A stretch of DNA of 62,000 nt from Zygnema cylindricum (GCA_037447655.1 JBBHKE010000705.1:1-62000), one strand, 5' to 3'; shown: positions 11,752 through 24,030, numbered from the stretch's first letter. The notes: generated from the sequence alone by a model not told the origin. Numbers and translations are program-made.

Positions 11752-12411
11752 TCCCTCCTTTGTCACTTTCACAAGTGTAATCTTTCTTCTATTATCTCTT
11801 TCTCAATTTAATTTGTATTTTCTTAACACCATTTTTCTTTTTTCTTTTTTAAATGTTTTTTTTCTCACAACCAAGCCTTTTCTTCACTTTTTCTCAAACT
11901 TTCTTTTTGCTGCCCGTTTTTTTCGGGCAGTTGTGAGAGCGTTGGAATCCGGTCTGACCGCCGAACAAATCGAAGAAAATATCGAAAGATTAAAAAATGA
12001 GGTACCTCAGTTTTTAATGTTATATATTACAACTTTTCCCTTTTTCATTTTTTTAAGATATTTTTGTTTGTCTGTTGGTTAGTTTTTTCATCTATTTTTC
12101 TCTATTTATTTAATATAAGAAAAACTATATATATATNNNNNNNNNNNNNNNNNNNNNNNNNNNNNNNNNNNNNNNNNNNNNNNNNNNNNNNNNNNNNNNN
12201 NNNNNNNNNNNNNNNNNNNNCAAAAAGGAAAAGGGTGTAACAATTTGTAAAAAATTTTGAAAAGAAGCTTTTAAAGGGACCCTCCACTCCCCAGAACATG
12301 GCCATGGAGTCCAAACTTGAGAAGCTGCGAAAGGGAAGCACTCTCGTTTCCGAAGAAGAAAGAAAAATTGTCGACGAAAATTTTCAAAAAACTTCAACAA
12401 TGTGGAAACAG
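11344..12411 (+). CDS. HOP2: HOP2 (homologous-pairing protein 2 / PSMC3IP), three internal exons
   Basis: Exons are 11344-11611, 11931-12001 and 12295-12411, joined in frame with GT-AG junctions. HOP2 acts with MND1 in meiotic nuclei to help DMC1 and RAD51 carry out strand invasion between homologues (known). Exon 1 encodes the winged-helix DNA-binding domain (QNRPLN..N..DALQKFNVKK, then YGKQRIYVAKQ.QF.IP) followed by the start of the leucine-zipper coiled coil. Exon 2 continues the coil (LTAEQIEENIERLKNE). Exon 3 has the KLEKLRKGSTLVSEEERK segment that precedes the C-terminal cap. The wording of exon 1 is closer to plant HOP2 than to animal HOP2 as I know them. The N-terminal start and the WRKRKR-type C-terminal exon are not securely found, so the gene is partial here or its last exon has decayed. 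Confidence 0.85.
11910..11930 (+). other. Hairpin at the HOP2 exon-2 splice acceptor
   Basis: CTGCCCG (11910-11916), seven T (11917-11923) and CGGGCAG (11924-11930) form a perfect 7-bp stem. The acceptor AG is the last two bases of the stem. Confidence 0.7.
12137..12220. other. Assembly gap (84 N)
   Basis: A run of 84 N follows a short TA repeat inside a HOP2 intron. The repeat probably caused the assembly break. Confidence 0.95.
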
Positions 12412-14064
12412 GTTTTTTTTTTTTTTGTTTTAATGTATTTCAAAAAAAAGGAATATAAGAATATATTTTTGTTATTGTTTTCTGTAAAGATATGTTTTTT
12501 TTTGGATTTTGTTGAATAAGGGAAATTTTCGAAGAAAAGTTTTAAAAAATGTTTAACAATGTGGGAAAAGGAAAAACTTTAGAAGAAAAAATTGATTAAT
12601 TATGTTTTTAAAGAAAGGAATTTGTGAAGTAATTTTTGTTTTTTTTTTATTTTGTCTTTATTATTATTATAATTTTTTATTTAATTTTTTAGGAAATTGT
12701 ATGGAAGTGAAATGTTTAAATAAACGAGCAAAAAATTGTCAAAAAATAAATTAAAAAAAAAATGGAAATCCAATAATGTGGAAACAGGCTAACTTTTAAA
12801 ATTAAATTTCTGCAATTTTAAGAAATCAAAGAAACAATTCCCTTTTTTGGTTTTATTCATTTATCTTTTTTTTTTTTTTTTTTTGGGGAGAGGAATTTTT
12901 TTTTTTTTTCTTTTTTTTTATTTTTGGAAAAATCCTTTTTTTTTTTTTTTTTTTTGATGCGAAAGCGAATTTCAACGACTTTGGGAATAATCCGAACATG
13001 TTAAAAAATTCAAAAAGTTTTATGTAAGTAACTTAATATATTACATTGTTTTCTCTTTCTTTTTATATATTTATTTTATTTTATTTTAGTTTTTTATTCT
13101 ATTTTTTTTTTTTATGTTTCTCTTGTTTATTCATGATCTTTGGTTTAATATACACATTATTTTTTACGGGTTTTGTTCCTATTCCTTTTTATCTCTTTCT
13201 TTGTTTCTATTTTACTCCACCATATCTATATGATTTGTTATTCCATTTTTTTCTTATTCTTCACGAACTATTTATGTTCCAAAATAATCGATTGTTTGAT
13301 CCCAAATGATTTTCGATTGAATTTCCATTTTATCCAAGAATCCCCATCTTCATTAACTTAAACTTTCTCTACTGATCTCCAATAATCGCCATTGGTTCCA
13401 TTTCATGCCGGATGCCTTTTTTCTTTTCTTTCCTTTCATTTATTTATTTATTTTTTTTGGAGATTAGAATGGAATCAAAGGATCTGAGGATCCGAATCGA
13501 TATTAATAATTATAATTTACCAAAATCTAAACATACTAATAATAATAAAAAAAAAAACAATTTGTTTATGGGAAAAAATAAAATAATAATAATAATAATA
13601 ATAACTAATGCTTAACTACGATTTACCTAAAAAAAAAAAAAGTCATTCTGCTCATCGGAAAAAAATAAAAGACACATCCTAAACTACAATTTACTAACTA
13701 CAAATAAATAAAAAAAACAAAAAAAAATAATACTAATGCCGGTTAATTAATTTTCTTTTTCGGGTTATGTTCCATTTTTTTTTTCTTTTTTGGATTTATT
13801 TTTCAAAGTTGATAGTTGTATTACCAATTTAGTTTTTTTTGTGATGCATGAATAAATGAACAAAAAAATTCTTTTGTTCTATTTTTATTTTTTGTTTTTT
13901 ATTTTTATTTTTTTGTTTTTTTGGTTTGTTATCTTTTTGTTTGTTTGTTTGTTTTTGTTTGTTTTTTTTTCTTTTTTTTTTTTTTTGCTATTTCTCTATG
14001 AAAAGAAAATTACACTTTCTGCTATAACAAGGGTTAAATGTTTTATTTGTAAAAAAAATATATA

Positions 14065-14096
<32 letters not shown>

Positions 14097-14821
14097 AACG
14101 AATATGAGATAGAAAACCCCCCAAATTTCAAGGTTTAAACATGCTTTGGGATATTAAAAAAACAAAAATTAAATTCAAACTGAAATTAAAACTGAAACTA
14201 AAACTGAAACTAAAATTATTACGTCTTAAAATCGCCTCTCTATAATCTTTTGCTGTTGTTCATCGCTCTTTTTTTATATTTTCCTCTTTTTTTCCCCTTT
14301 TTTTTTTTTTTTTTTTTTCTTTTATTGTTGTTGTTTATATTCTTATGCTCACATTTATTTTTCACATTCCCTTTTTTATTTTGTGGTTCGAAATTTCCAA
14401 ACTTTAAACCATAATTGTTTAACTTTAAATTTTATAAAGCTCGTAAAACAGACAAATGTGTGTGAATGAGAGGGAGAGGGAGAGGGAGAGGGAGAGGGAG
14501 AGGATAAGGGTGTTTCTTTTGTCGTCTGTTTTCTGGCATCCTTTGACTGCCTCACTCGCGTTGTCTTCTTCCGTAAAGAGAAAGCACAAAGTCCACAACA
14601 TTCATGTCAACACGTGGCATCCGGGCTTGGAAGCTAAGAGGACAATGGTAAAGACAAAAAGGAGTTTCCGCACGTGTAGCGCTTAACATTACATTTCGCG
14701 TTGTAAAACACAACATTTCTTCCACCCCTTTCTTCGCAAGACAGGTGAATAGTTTGCGATGCACAACTCTTCTCCCTATATGTTATTAAGACTAATCGAC
14801 CATTATCGGCTATTATCGATA
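12412..14821. other. AT-rich, homopolymer-rich non-coding DNA
   Basis: T and A runs dominate, with TA and TAA microsatellites (13570-13605, 14055-14098). A (GAGGGA)n-type block lies at 14466-14503. Apart from the candidate exon fragment at 12955, I see no coding signal. Confidence 0.6.
12955..13025 (+). pseudogene. Possible decayed HOP2 terminal exon
   Basis: After long T runs a short non-repetitive stretch reads RKR in one frame and FQRLWE*SEHVKKFKKF in another. Plant HOP2 ends with RKRKRMFRDIW...KDVKELKEEL, so the order of features agrees, but it needs a frame change and a stop. There is no clean acceptor. It may be a broken exon, sequence error in homopolymers, or chance. Confidence 0.22.
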
Positions 14822-15031
14822 GTGTTGGGTATCGGGTAAATTCATATCGCGATAATCTCGATATTCGATATATCGAGTATCGATCGAGGAGAGTCTTCGA
14901 TATATCGTACCGCGACCAACATAAATCATCGCGATATATATCGCGATATATAGTATTTTTTAAATTTAATATTTTTATTTTTTTATTCGATATATATCGA
15001 ATATCGGCAATGGGTCCTCGATACCCAACAC
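14822..15031. mobile_element. MITE family C (210 bp), TA target duplication
   Basis: The termini are GTGTTGGGTATCG and its inverse CGATACCCAACAC, each flanked by TA. The interior is built of nested palindromes such as TATCGCGATATATATCGCGA, so the whole element could fold into a cruciform. Confidence 0.7.
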
Positions 15032-15044
15032 TAATTATCGACAT

Positions 15045-15215
15045 GGTGTTTTCGGTTTACCTGCCATCTTTTCGTGTTTTCGTTGCTTTTGCCTTTCTTA
15101 TCCTTTTTGTTTCTCCCCCCACGTGTACGTTTTCAGTTTTTGCGATGCTACTTTCTTTTGTTCCCATGGACTCAGATGGTTTACCATCGCGCTTTTTAAT
15201 AAAGTCAGCCACTGT
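15045..15215. repeat. Dispersed repeat R1, copy 1
   Basis: It shares CCATGGACTCAGATGGTTTA and the following TTTTTAATAAAGTCAGCC, plus upstream TC-rich text, with copies at about 20815-20985 and 21130-21275. AATAAA suggests this could be a retroposed 3' end (inference). No protein is recognised. Confidence 0.5.
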
Positions 15216-15790
15216 ATTATCGACAATCTTAAAGTGGATAGAGAACCACTAATGTAGTTCAACGTTTCTTTTCTACCATGTGTACATCCTATGTGTTTCA
15301 ATCCTAATGTTTTTATTATTTTACTCTTTTTTTTTTTTAAACCATCGTTATCATCACCTTCGTCTTCATCTTTCGACACAGCCTCATCACAAAAAACAGA
15401 CAAAAAAAAATGAAAAGCAATAATGCAACCCAAACATAACATGTATAAAGGCACAACTATCCCACTTTTTACGACATAGTCGCGACACCCTACAAACGTA
15501 TCCTCAGTCTCAAAACACACAAGCACACTGTTTCATTTTTAAAATAAAACGCAACCAGAAATAAAATACTACAATAATACTAAAACATTAAAATAAAGCA
15601 AAACCGCCCACTATCACGTAGGAGCTCTTTCGATCTCAAATTTTAGCAATTATGACGCTCGACGCCCACCAAAGCATAGTTTTACGATGAATGAGAGCAA
15701 CAACCGACATTTCCAAACAAAGGCAACCCACATAGAAACCGCCAATAAAAACAACTCGATTCGCCCGAACTCCTTCAACTATTTCTATTT

Positions 15791-16262
15791 CTGCATTCAC
15801 ACTAGAAATGGATGATGAATGAGATGAGGAAACGAATGATCCCGTACCATTAATTCCGCAAAAAAAACAACAACAGGGGCGCCAAACAGGTCGACCGCTC
15901 GGCTGTCAACCTTTTTGGAGCGTAGTGACGGACAAAATATACGATTTGGAGCGTAGCGACGGACAAAACATACGGTCAAGTGCGTCAAAACTTGACAACT
16001 GTGGTAAGTCATCTTCTTTTCCGGAAAACCTTTTCGGAATGCAGAAATCCGACTTTGAAAAAACATGAAGTCGTATCCCGAATGAATGAATGAATGGTAC
16101 GGACGAATTTGAGTCATCGGCGACTAATCGTACGGCAACATGAATCACATCGCGACGTTTTTGCTGACGTGAGGTGACGTCAAGGGCGATTCATGTCCAA
16201 ACAAAAAAAAAGGACATTCATTTCCTCATCTCATTCATCATCCATTTCTAGTGTGAATGCAG
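15791..16262. mobile_element. MITE family D, complete (472 bp)
   Basis: Terminal inverted repeats of about 45 bp begin CTGCATTCACACTAGAAATG and end with the exact inverse. The interior has a ~26-bp tandem, 'ggagcgtag(t/c)gacggacaaaa', twice. Short frames inside do not resemble a transposase. A half copy lies at 6114-6329. Confidence 0.75.
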
Positions 16263-17100
16263 CATATAATAGATTTTTATACTATAATATAACATATTTC
16301 TATAATATAATGCAATAAATTTCTGTAATTTGACCATTTTACCGTGTTTCCAATCACAAAAGAACAAAAGACTCCACATGTCGACAGACAAGACAAAACG
16401 AAAAAAACGTCGACGTACCGTACAAAATTTTCCTTCGCGCATTTTTCCCGTCACGAGTCGTCGTCCTTTCTTGGAAACCGGAACTAGAATATCCTTAAAT
16501 TCTCATAATAATTATTAAATATTATTAATATAATAAAAAATATATATTATTATAATTATGGCTTATTAAAATATCTACACTATCAAAATGAAGACATCAT
16601 TAAAGTATCCACATATACCGTTTGTCGTCCATAAGCATGGAAAAGAACCCATTAAAGCATTAAAAACACAAGTGATCACTCGACGATTATTCCTTGCATT
16701 ATCATTATTCATTTTACTTGGGATCTTTTCCTCCATCGACCCCGAGGAGTTTCCAATAAAAACAACGTCACCTGACAAAAGTCTGGTTTAAAAATTGGAA
16801 GGGGAAAAAAAAACAGCAACAACAAAAGAAAATTAACGACAAAAGAAAATTAACAGCTGAAAAACCAATATACAAATCCGCACAACATTAAGCGTAAAAA
16901 ACACAAAAATATTTGTTTAACTGAGAAGAAAGGGAAAGAAAGAGAGGAGAATAAGAGTTTAGTGGAGGGAGAGGGGGGAGGAGAAAGAAAGAAAGGAAGA
17001 GAGGGAGTAAAGGGAGGAGAGGGAGAAAGGACAAAAGGGATTGCTTAGGGATGGGCAGAGAAGGAGAAAGGAGGGCGAGAGAGGGTGGTGGGAGGAAGGG
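16263..17100. other. Non-coding spacer
   Basis: AT-rich, with a doubled GACAAAAGAAAATTAAC unit near 16824-16858 and a purine-rich tract at 16920-17100. Open frames on both strands at 16580-16790 are short and unrecognised. Confidence 0.45.
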
Positions 17101-17104
17101 GATA

Positions 17105-19340
17105 GCAGCAATAGCATTAACATTCAAACTTGCATTAGCATTAACTATAGCATTAGCAACTACCTTAGAATGGACATTAACATTAGCATAAACATTAACA
17201 TGAACATGAACATTAACATTAACATGAACACACACATAAAAACATTAACATTAACATTAACATTAACATTAACATTAACATTAACATTAACATGAACATT
17301 AACATAAACATTAACATTAACATGAACATTAACACTAACATTAACTTTAACATTAATATTAACATGAAAATTAACATTGACATTCACATTACCATGAACA
17401 TTAACATGAAAATTAACATTGCCATTTACATTAACATTAACATGAAAATGAACATTAACGTTTACATTGACATTAACATTAGCATTAACATTTACATTAA
17501 CATTAACATTAACATAAAAACATTAACATTAACATGAACATTAACATTAACATTAACATGAAACATAACATAAAAACATCAACATTAACATGAACATGAA
17601 CATTAACATTAACATAAACATTAACATTGACATTAACATTAACATTTACATTAACATTTACATTTACATTCACAATAACATGAATGTTAACATTAACATT
17701 AACGTGAACATTAACATTAGCATTAAAATGAAAATTAACATTAACATTAGCATTTAAATTAACTTTAACATGAACATTAACATTAACATGAACATTAACA
17801 TTAACATGAACATTAACATTAACATACACATTAACATGAACATTAACATTAACATTTACATGGACATAAACATGAACATTAACATGTACATTAACATAAA
17901 AACATTAACATAAACATTAACATAAACATTAAAATTAGCATTAACATGAACATTAACATTAACAACTTTAACATTAACATTAACATTAACGTTAATATTA
18001 ACATTTACATTAACATGAACATTAACATTAACATAAACATGAACATGAACATGAACATAAACATAAACATAAACATTAACATTAACGATAATGTTAACAT
18101 TTACATTAACATGAACATGAACATGAACATAAACATTAACATTAACATGAACATTCACATTCACATTAACATTCACATTTACATTAACATTAACGTTTAC
18201 ATTAACATTCACACTAACATTAACATGAACATGAACATGAACATGAACATGAACATTAACATTAAAATTTACATTAACATTAACATTAACATTAGCATTA
18301 ACGTTAATATTAAAATTTACATTAACATTCACATTAACATTAACATGAACATGAACATGAACTTGAACATTAACATGAAAATTAACATGAACATTAACAT
18401 TAACATGAACATGAACATTAACATTAACATTAGCATTCACGTTAACATTAACATTCACGTTAACATTAACATTTACATTAACATTAACATGAACATGAAA
18501 ATTAACATAAACATGAACATTAAAATTAACATTAACATGAACATGAACATGAACTCGAACATGAACATTAACATGAACATGAACATTAACATGAACATTA
18601 ACATGAACATGAACATTAACATGAACATGAACATTAACATTAACATTAGCATTCACATGAACATTAACATTCACGTTAACATTAACATTTACATTGACAT
18701 TAACATTTACAGACATTTACATTAACATAAACATTAACATTAACATTAACATGAACATTAACATGAACATGAACATTAACATTAACATTCACATGAACAT
18801 TAACATTCACATTAACATTAACATTTACATTAACATTCACATTAACATAAACATGAACATGAACATGAAAATTAACATAAACATGGACATTAAAATTAAC
18901 ATTAACATGAACATGAACATGAACTTGAACATGAACATTAACATGAACATTAACATTAACATGAACATTAACATGAACATGAACATTTACATGAACATTA
19001 ACATTAACATTAACATTAACATGAATATGAACATGAACATTAACATTAACACTAGGATGGGCATTTGCGATAATATTAGAGTTAGCATCAACATTGCCTG
19101 CGACAAAAAATTTAGCGTTAGCGTTGACATTAGCATTAGTATTATAATAGACACTCGAGTCGAGATTGGATTTAACATTACCATTAGCGTTGAAATACGT
19201 TTTATAAGATTAGCTTCAACACTATTCTTATTTAGAATCATTAAAAATTATAATATTAAAAATTATTCATTAGCATCGCGGTAGCATTAGAAATAGCATT
19301 AGCATTAGCATTTGCATTGAGAATAAGATTAGATTAGGAT
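17105..19340. repeat. AACATT/AACATG hexamer satellite (~2.2 kb)
   Basis: Almost every six bases read AACATT, AACATG, AACATA or ACATTA variants from about 17105 to 19060. It then decays into AGCATT-type units to about 19340. Its length is a multiple of six everywhere, so all six frames stay open and give NVNVHV or NINMNI peptides that are not real proteins. The unit is not a known telomere repeat. Confidence 0.9.
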
Positions 19341-19399
19341 TAGACCTTTCACATCTGAGCAGTAGACGAATACGAGGGTTCTCGAAAAGGATTCTTTAT

Positions 19400-19965
19400 T
19401 ACTTTCTACTATTCACCAATTTCCAACAACCACACGTTTTGCGCTCCTAATTGCTCGTTACCAATTACTCATTGGTGATTATTATCTATTAATTACCAAC
19501 TAACAAATAGCAACCGCTAGTTGCCAACTACAGCTATTAATTTCTACTTGACAATTATGCATTACTCTGTACCAACTACCAATAACTAATTACCAATTAT
19601 TGATCACCGATTCCTCATTACAAAATCTATTATGTCTTAATCACTGTTACCAATTACCTATTACCAATTATTAACTACAAATTACCATTTACAACTTACT
19701 ACTCACTAACTAATAACTACCTGTTTTTTAATTAATGGTTAGTTACTGTTTGGCTATTTCTTACTAATTACTAATCACTGACTACTAATTACGCACTGAT
19801 TACAAACTACTAGTTATCAACTACAAATTACCGATCAATAATTTCTGGTTACTAAGTATTATTTACGAAATACTAATTCCTGCCTGCTAATTACTACATA
19901 CTAATTACAGCCCATTACGTTTTACTACTTACCTACGCTTACATTTTACTAATTACCTACGCTAA
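19400..19965. repeat. Degenerate TTACTAATTACCAACTA repeat
   Basis: A loose repeat of ATTAC, CTAAT and CCAACTA words with no fixed period. It resembles an old minisatellite. No coding signal. Confidence 0.55.
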
Positions 19966-19968
19966 CTA

Positions 19969-20185
19969 CACCGTGTATCGCTATTAGTGTTAATATTTTT
20001 TTCGCCACTTAAAACATCTTTTCTCCGTACGCACTTGTTCGATTTTCAATTTGAGACCGCCTATCGGAAGCTGATAATCTTACCTTTCAATCGCAACCGC
20101 CAGATCCATAGTCCAACAAGTGTGTAGGGAGAAAAGACGTTTTGAGAGACGAAAAAAACATTACCACTAAAAGCGATTCACGGTA
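19969..20185. mobile_element. MITE family B, compact complete copy (217 bp)
   Basis: It runs from CACCGTGTATCGCTATTAGT to the inverse ending AGCGATTCACGGTA, flanked by TA. Inner arms AAAACATCTTTTCTCCGTAC and AGGGAGAAAAGACGTTTTGA also pair, giving ~60-bp imperfect terminal arms. The outer CACCG..ATCG terminus is shared with family A. Confidence 0.7.
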
Positions 20186-20379
20186 TACTATACTACATTA
20201 CTACTGCTATCTCTACAATACAATTGGTGTAACTATCACTGGAAATATTTCTGTTACAACTGTTAATATGTGTGATTCTTTTTGTTATAATTTGTGATTA
20301 TTCTTGTTAGTATTATTGCAACACTTGCTGTAAATATTACTGTTACTATTCTTTACTATACCTCTTACTACTACAGGTG

Positions 20380-20728
20380 GTGCCCGTCGCATCTTACTTC
20401 TTTTTATCGTCAACATTTATCTGTGGCTCTACAGCGAGTGCAGGCTTCTATTCTCCTTGATCGGCTATTGCGGTTATGGATCGTCGACGTGTTCCTGAAC
20501 TTCCTCAACATGCTCCCCCGGGCTGGGGGGAGTATCGGGGTTGCTTTTCGTAGATATTTAATTGAGTTGGGGTTGTAGTTTTGGTTTAATGAGTTGCCGT
20601 GCTTTTCATTTTGAGATTGGGTGCTTCTATTTAACTTGCCATTTTTATGTGTTCACGTTTCTTTCTTTGTTTTTTTTTGCCCTGCTTATAGTTTTTCAGT
20701 TTTGACTATCTTGTCTCTTTCATCCTGT

Positions 20729-20777
<49 letters not shown>

Positions 20778-21275
20778 TTTTTTTGTTTTTTTTTTTTTTT
20801 TTTTTTTTTTTGGTGTTTCCGATTTTCCTACCATCCTTTCGTATCTTCATTGTTTTTGCCTTGATCTTCCTTTTTGTTTTTTCCCCCGTCATTTGGTTTT
20901 TCAGTTGTAGCTATGTCCTTCTTTTTGCTCCCATGGACTCAGTTGGTTTACCATCGCGCCTTTTAATAAAGTCAGCCCCTTTTTTTTGTTACTGCTCCAC
21001 CAGGCTGGGGGGACTTACGGTGTTGCTTTTCGTAGATATTTAATTTATTTGGGGTGGGGGTTGTAGCCTTGGTTTTGTGGGTTGACGTGCTTTTCATTTT
21101 GAGTTTGGGTGTTTATGTTTTCTTTGTTGATTGTTTCTTTTCTTTTCTCTTTTTTTGTTGTGTTCCCATCGCTCTATTTGTTTTTTTATTGTAGTTTTTC
21201 AGTTTTGGCCATGCCACCCCTTTTGTACCCCTTGACTCAGATGGGTTACCATCGTGCTTTTTAATTTATCCTGCT
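20380..21275. repeat. Duplicated block including dispersed repeat R1 copies 2 and 3
   Basis: GCTTTTCGTAGATATTTAAT plus flanking GGCTGGGGGGA occurs at about 20516-20565 and again at about 21004-21050. The R1 module (ACTCAGTTGGTTTACCATCG and variants) follows each. The 435-490-bp period suggests a tandem duplication. Unrecognised open frames lie at 20360-20575. A 45-base T run starts at 20732. Confidence 0.5.
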
Positions 21276-21284
21276 ATTTTTTTT

Positions 21285-21600
21285 TTTTCTTACCTGCTAC
21301 TACTACTACTATTGGTGAAACGACTATTGTAACTTTACCTGTACTATTGATATTGTAACTAACCACTGTAACTGTAACTATTTCAGCAACTGAAATTATT
21401 TCTGGTACTGTAACTATTACTGTAACTATAACTATTATTGCAACTGTAATTTCTACTGTAACTGTAACTATTACTGTAGCTGTCACTATTACTGTAACAA
21501 TCACTGTAACTGTAACTATTATCGTAAGTATTAGTGTAACTAGCTGTTCCTACTCTTGCCACTATCCCTGATACTACTACCACTGTCCACATTTTTATTT
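21285..21600. repeat. Degenerate TAACTGTAACTATTACTG repeat
   Basis: Six-base words ACTGTA, ACTATT and TAACTG alternate over 300 bp. Frames on either strand are V/T- or S/Y-rich repeat products. Confidence 0.65.
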
Positions 21601-22740
21601 CCTATGACACATTTGATGACTTTGTAAAAAGTAGAGGTTACCAAATGTGATAAGGTTATAGTTTTTCAAAATTTATAGGGCTTTTTAGGGTTATAAACTA
21701 TGTTTAAAGCCTTTCTTAGGGATTCGGAAGCATTTCCAGTGGTTTTTTAGGGTTTCAGTGGTTTTTTAAAGGATTTTTAGATGTTTTTTAAGGTTTCACA
21801 TGGGTTTTAGAGTTTTCCTGAAGTTCACATATTTAGCAAAAATACTGATGAAAAGGTACAGAATTGCTGTATAAAATTAAAGATGTTAAAATATCAATAA
21901 GAAATAATAGTAAATTAAAATTAAAAACCATTCTTTTAATTGAATCATTTTTCTTCTTTTCTTAAATGTCATTGAAATATAGACAAGTCCAAGCCATTTT
22001 TTTTTTTTTTTAGATCTCATTCGACAAGAGAGCTAGGATAAAAAAAAAATTTTGTAAAAACAAAAAGAAAAAAAAAAGCAACAACAAATTTGTAGTCTCC
22101 GAAAACTTCTCAAATTTAAAACATTGACGAAAATATGTCTTTAAAAAAAAGGGGGGGTGGGAGAGAGGGAAAGGAGGGGAGAGAGGGGAGGGGAGAGAGG
22201 GAGGAGAGAGGGAGGGAGGAGGGAGGAGGGAGGGGAGAGGAAGGGAGAGAGACTCCTAAACCACCATGTCTACCATACCATATCCTATTTACAAAAAAGA
22301 CAGTTTAAAAAAAAAAAAACAATAATTTGCTTCTTTACTGTTTGTGCATTTAAATAAAAAAAAAGCATTTTCCAAAATGCAAAAAAAATCCTGATTTACA
22401 GGAAATAAAATATACAGAAAAAGCCGAAAATAAATGGCGCTAAAAGACAACAGGCGCTAAAAGACAACAGGCGCTAAAAACAAAACACACTAAACGACGT
22501 AATTTTAAAAAGCTTTCAAGCGCCGAAATCTGAAGAAAATACTTTCCCTTCTTTTTCAAATTTTTAAAGATGAATAAGTTGTCTTTTTTTTTTTCCAAGT
22601 TCTATTGAAAAATCGAAGGATTATCCATTCTCCTGTCGCTGAATTTATTTTACTTATTTTCGGCGAAAATTCAAAAAATTTGTACAAAAGTTCAAATTAA
22701 AAAAAAATTACGTCGATCAAGCCGATTCAGTTGTACCTGA
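21600..22740. other. Non-coding AT-rich DNA with small tandems
   Basis: Includes a purine block GGGAGGGAGGAGG at 22150-22250 and a 17-bp tandem, GGCGCTAAAAGACAACA, about 2.5 times at 22436-22480. Nothing coding is recognised. Confidence 0.5.
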
Positions 22741-23200
22741 AATGCAAAAAAAAAAAAAAAAAAAAGTAAATGCATGAAAAAAAACAAGTACATAAATAAA
22801 GAAATAGAAAAAAAATATAAAAAAATGTCATAGATTAATTAAAAAGGAATAAAAACAAAAGGAAAAAAAAAATAGGAAGGAAGCCAAAAAACGAAAAGAA
22901 AAAAAAATAAAAATGAATGAACAGAAAAGAAAGATAAAAACAAAATAAAAGATGAAGAAATGAAATAATGAAAAAAGAAAAGAAAAAAAGACAATAAATA
23001 AATAAAAGTAAAGAAAAAGACAGGTGGTCTTTGACAAATAAAAAAATAAAAAAAAAGGCCCAAGAAAGAAAAAAACTACCAACGATGACCAAAAACAAAC
23101 CAAATAATTAAAAAAAGAGAAAAGAAGAAAATAAAATAAAACAAAACAAAATAAAACAAAACAAAATAAAACAATATAAGAAAAAACAAATTAAAGACCT
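22740..23200. repeat. A-rich low-complexity tract
   Basis: Near-continuous A with scattered G and C, ending in (AAAACAAAAT)n-like units at 23134-23175. Open minus-strand frames rich in Phe are composition products. Confidence 0.65.
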
Positions 23201-23208
23201 TGCAAAAG

Positions 23209-23282
23209 AGGGGGTGCGGATGGAACGAGAGGTTCCCATTGGTCCAAAACGGAGAGAGAGGGGCCAGAATCTGCCAGGTGGC
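23209..23282 (-). CDS. Possible short minus-strand exon, unknown protein
   Basis: On the minus strand a tract ending CACCTGGCAG precedes a 74-base block that reads ILAPLSPFWTNGNLSFHPHP and is followed by CAAG|GTCTTT, a possible donor. The block is far richer in GC than its surroundings. It lies about 1 kb downstream of the GC-rich minus-strand exon at 24240-24505 and could belong to the same gene. I do not recognise the protein. Confidence 0.3.
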
Positions 23283-23404
23283 ACATAAGGACAAAAAAGT
23301 CAACGAGAGGAAAAAAACAGAAAAGCAAACAAAAATATAAAAAAATAAGGGAAAAAGAAAAAAGAAAAAAAAAAAACAAAGAAAAAAAAAAAAAATCTCA
23401 TCCA

Positions 23405-24030
23405 AGACCTCACCTTTCATATACTCAGTCATCTTTCCCTCTCTTCCTCCCTCCCTCTCCCTCTCACTCCTCCCTTTCCCTCTCACTCTTCCCTCTCCCT
23501 CTCCCTCTCCCTCTCCCTCTCCCTCTCCCCTCTCCCTTACACTCTCCCACTCTCTAAATATGTACACTATCCAAATTTCCCTCACTCCCCTTTTTCTCTC
23601 TCTCTCTCTCCATTTCTCTCTCCCCTTTCTCCCTTCTCTCTCTCTGGCCCTCTCTATACTGCCATTTTTACCCAATCTTCTCCCTCTCCCCCATCATATC
23701 TTTCACTTACCAACTACCCTAGCCTCCCCTCCCTTTCCCCCTCAGTTTTTTCCTCCCTTTCCTTCTAAGAGCTGCCCCCTCTCCTCTCTCTCCCCTCTCC
23801 CTCCTCACTCTCCCCTCTCCCTCCTCACTCTCTCCTTCTCTCTCCCTCTCCTGTTATCTAGCCTTCTTTGTTTTTTTTTAGCCACTTAGTCCTCTGGATC
23901 ATTTCACCTCCCCATTCCCTTCCCCCTCCCCCTCCCCCTCCCCCTCCCTCTACCTCCACCTCTCCCTCCCCCTCCCTCCCCCTTCCTCCCCTTCCTCCCC
24001 AAACCCTCTCTCTCCCCCCCCCCAAACAAA
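23405..24030. repeat. TC/CCTC-rich low-complexity tract
   Basis: Pyrimidine-rich plus strand with CCCTCT and CCTCCC units. Open frames rich in L/S/P (plus) or G/E/R (minus) follow from composition. A run of 52 A begins at 24082. Confidence 0.7.

Noticed and set aside
17041-19284. Long open frames with NVNVHV or NINMNI repeats on both strands
   Set aside because: They follow from an AACATT-type hexamer array that has no stop in any frame. There is no start context, splice signal or domain.
21655-21800. Telomere-like TTTTAGGG words
   Set aside because: They are scattered and not in tandem, so this is not a telomere or an interstitial telomeric array.
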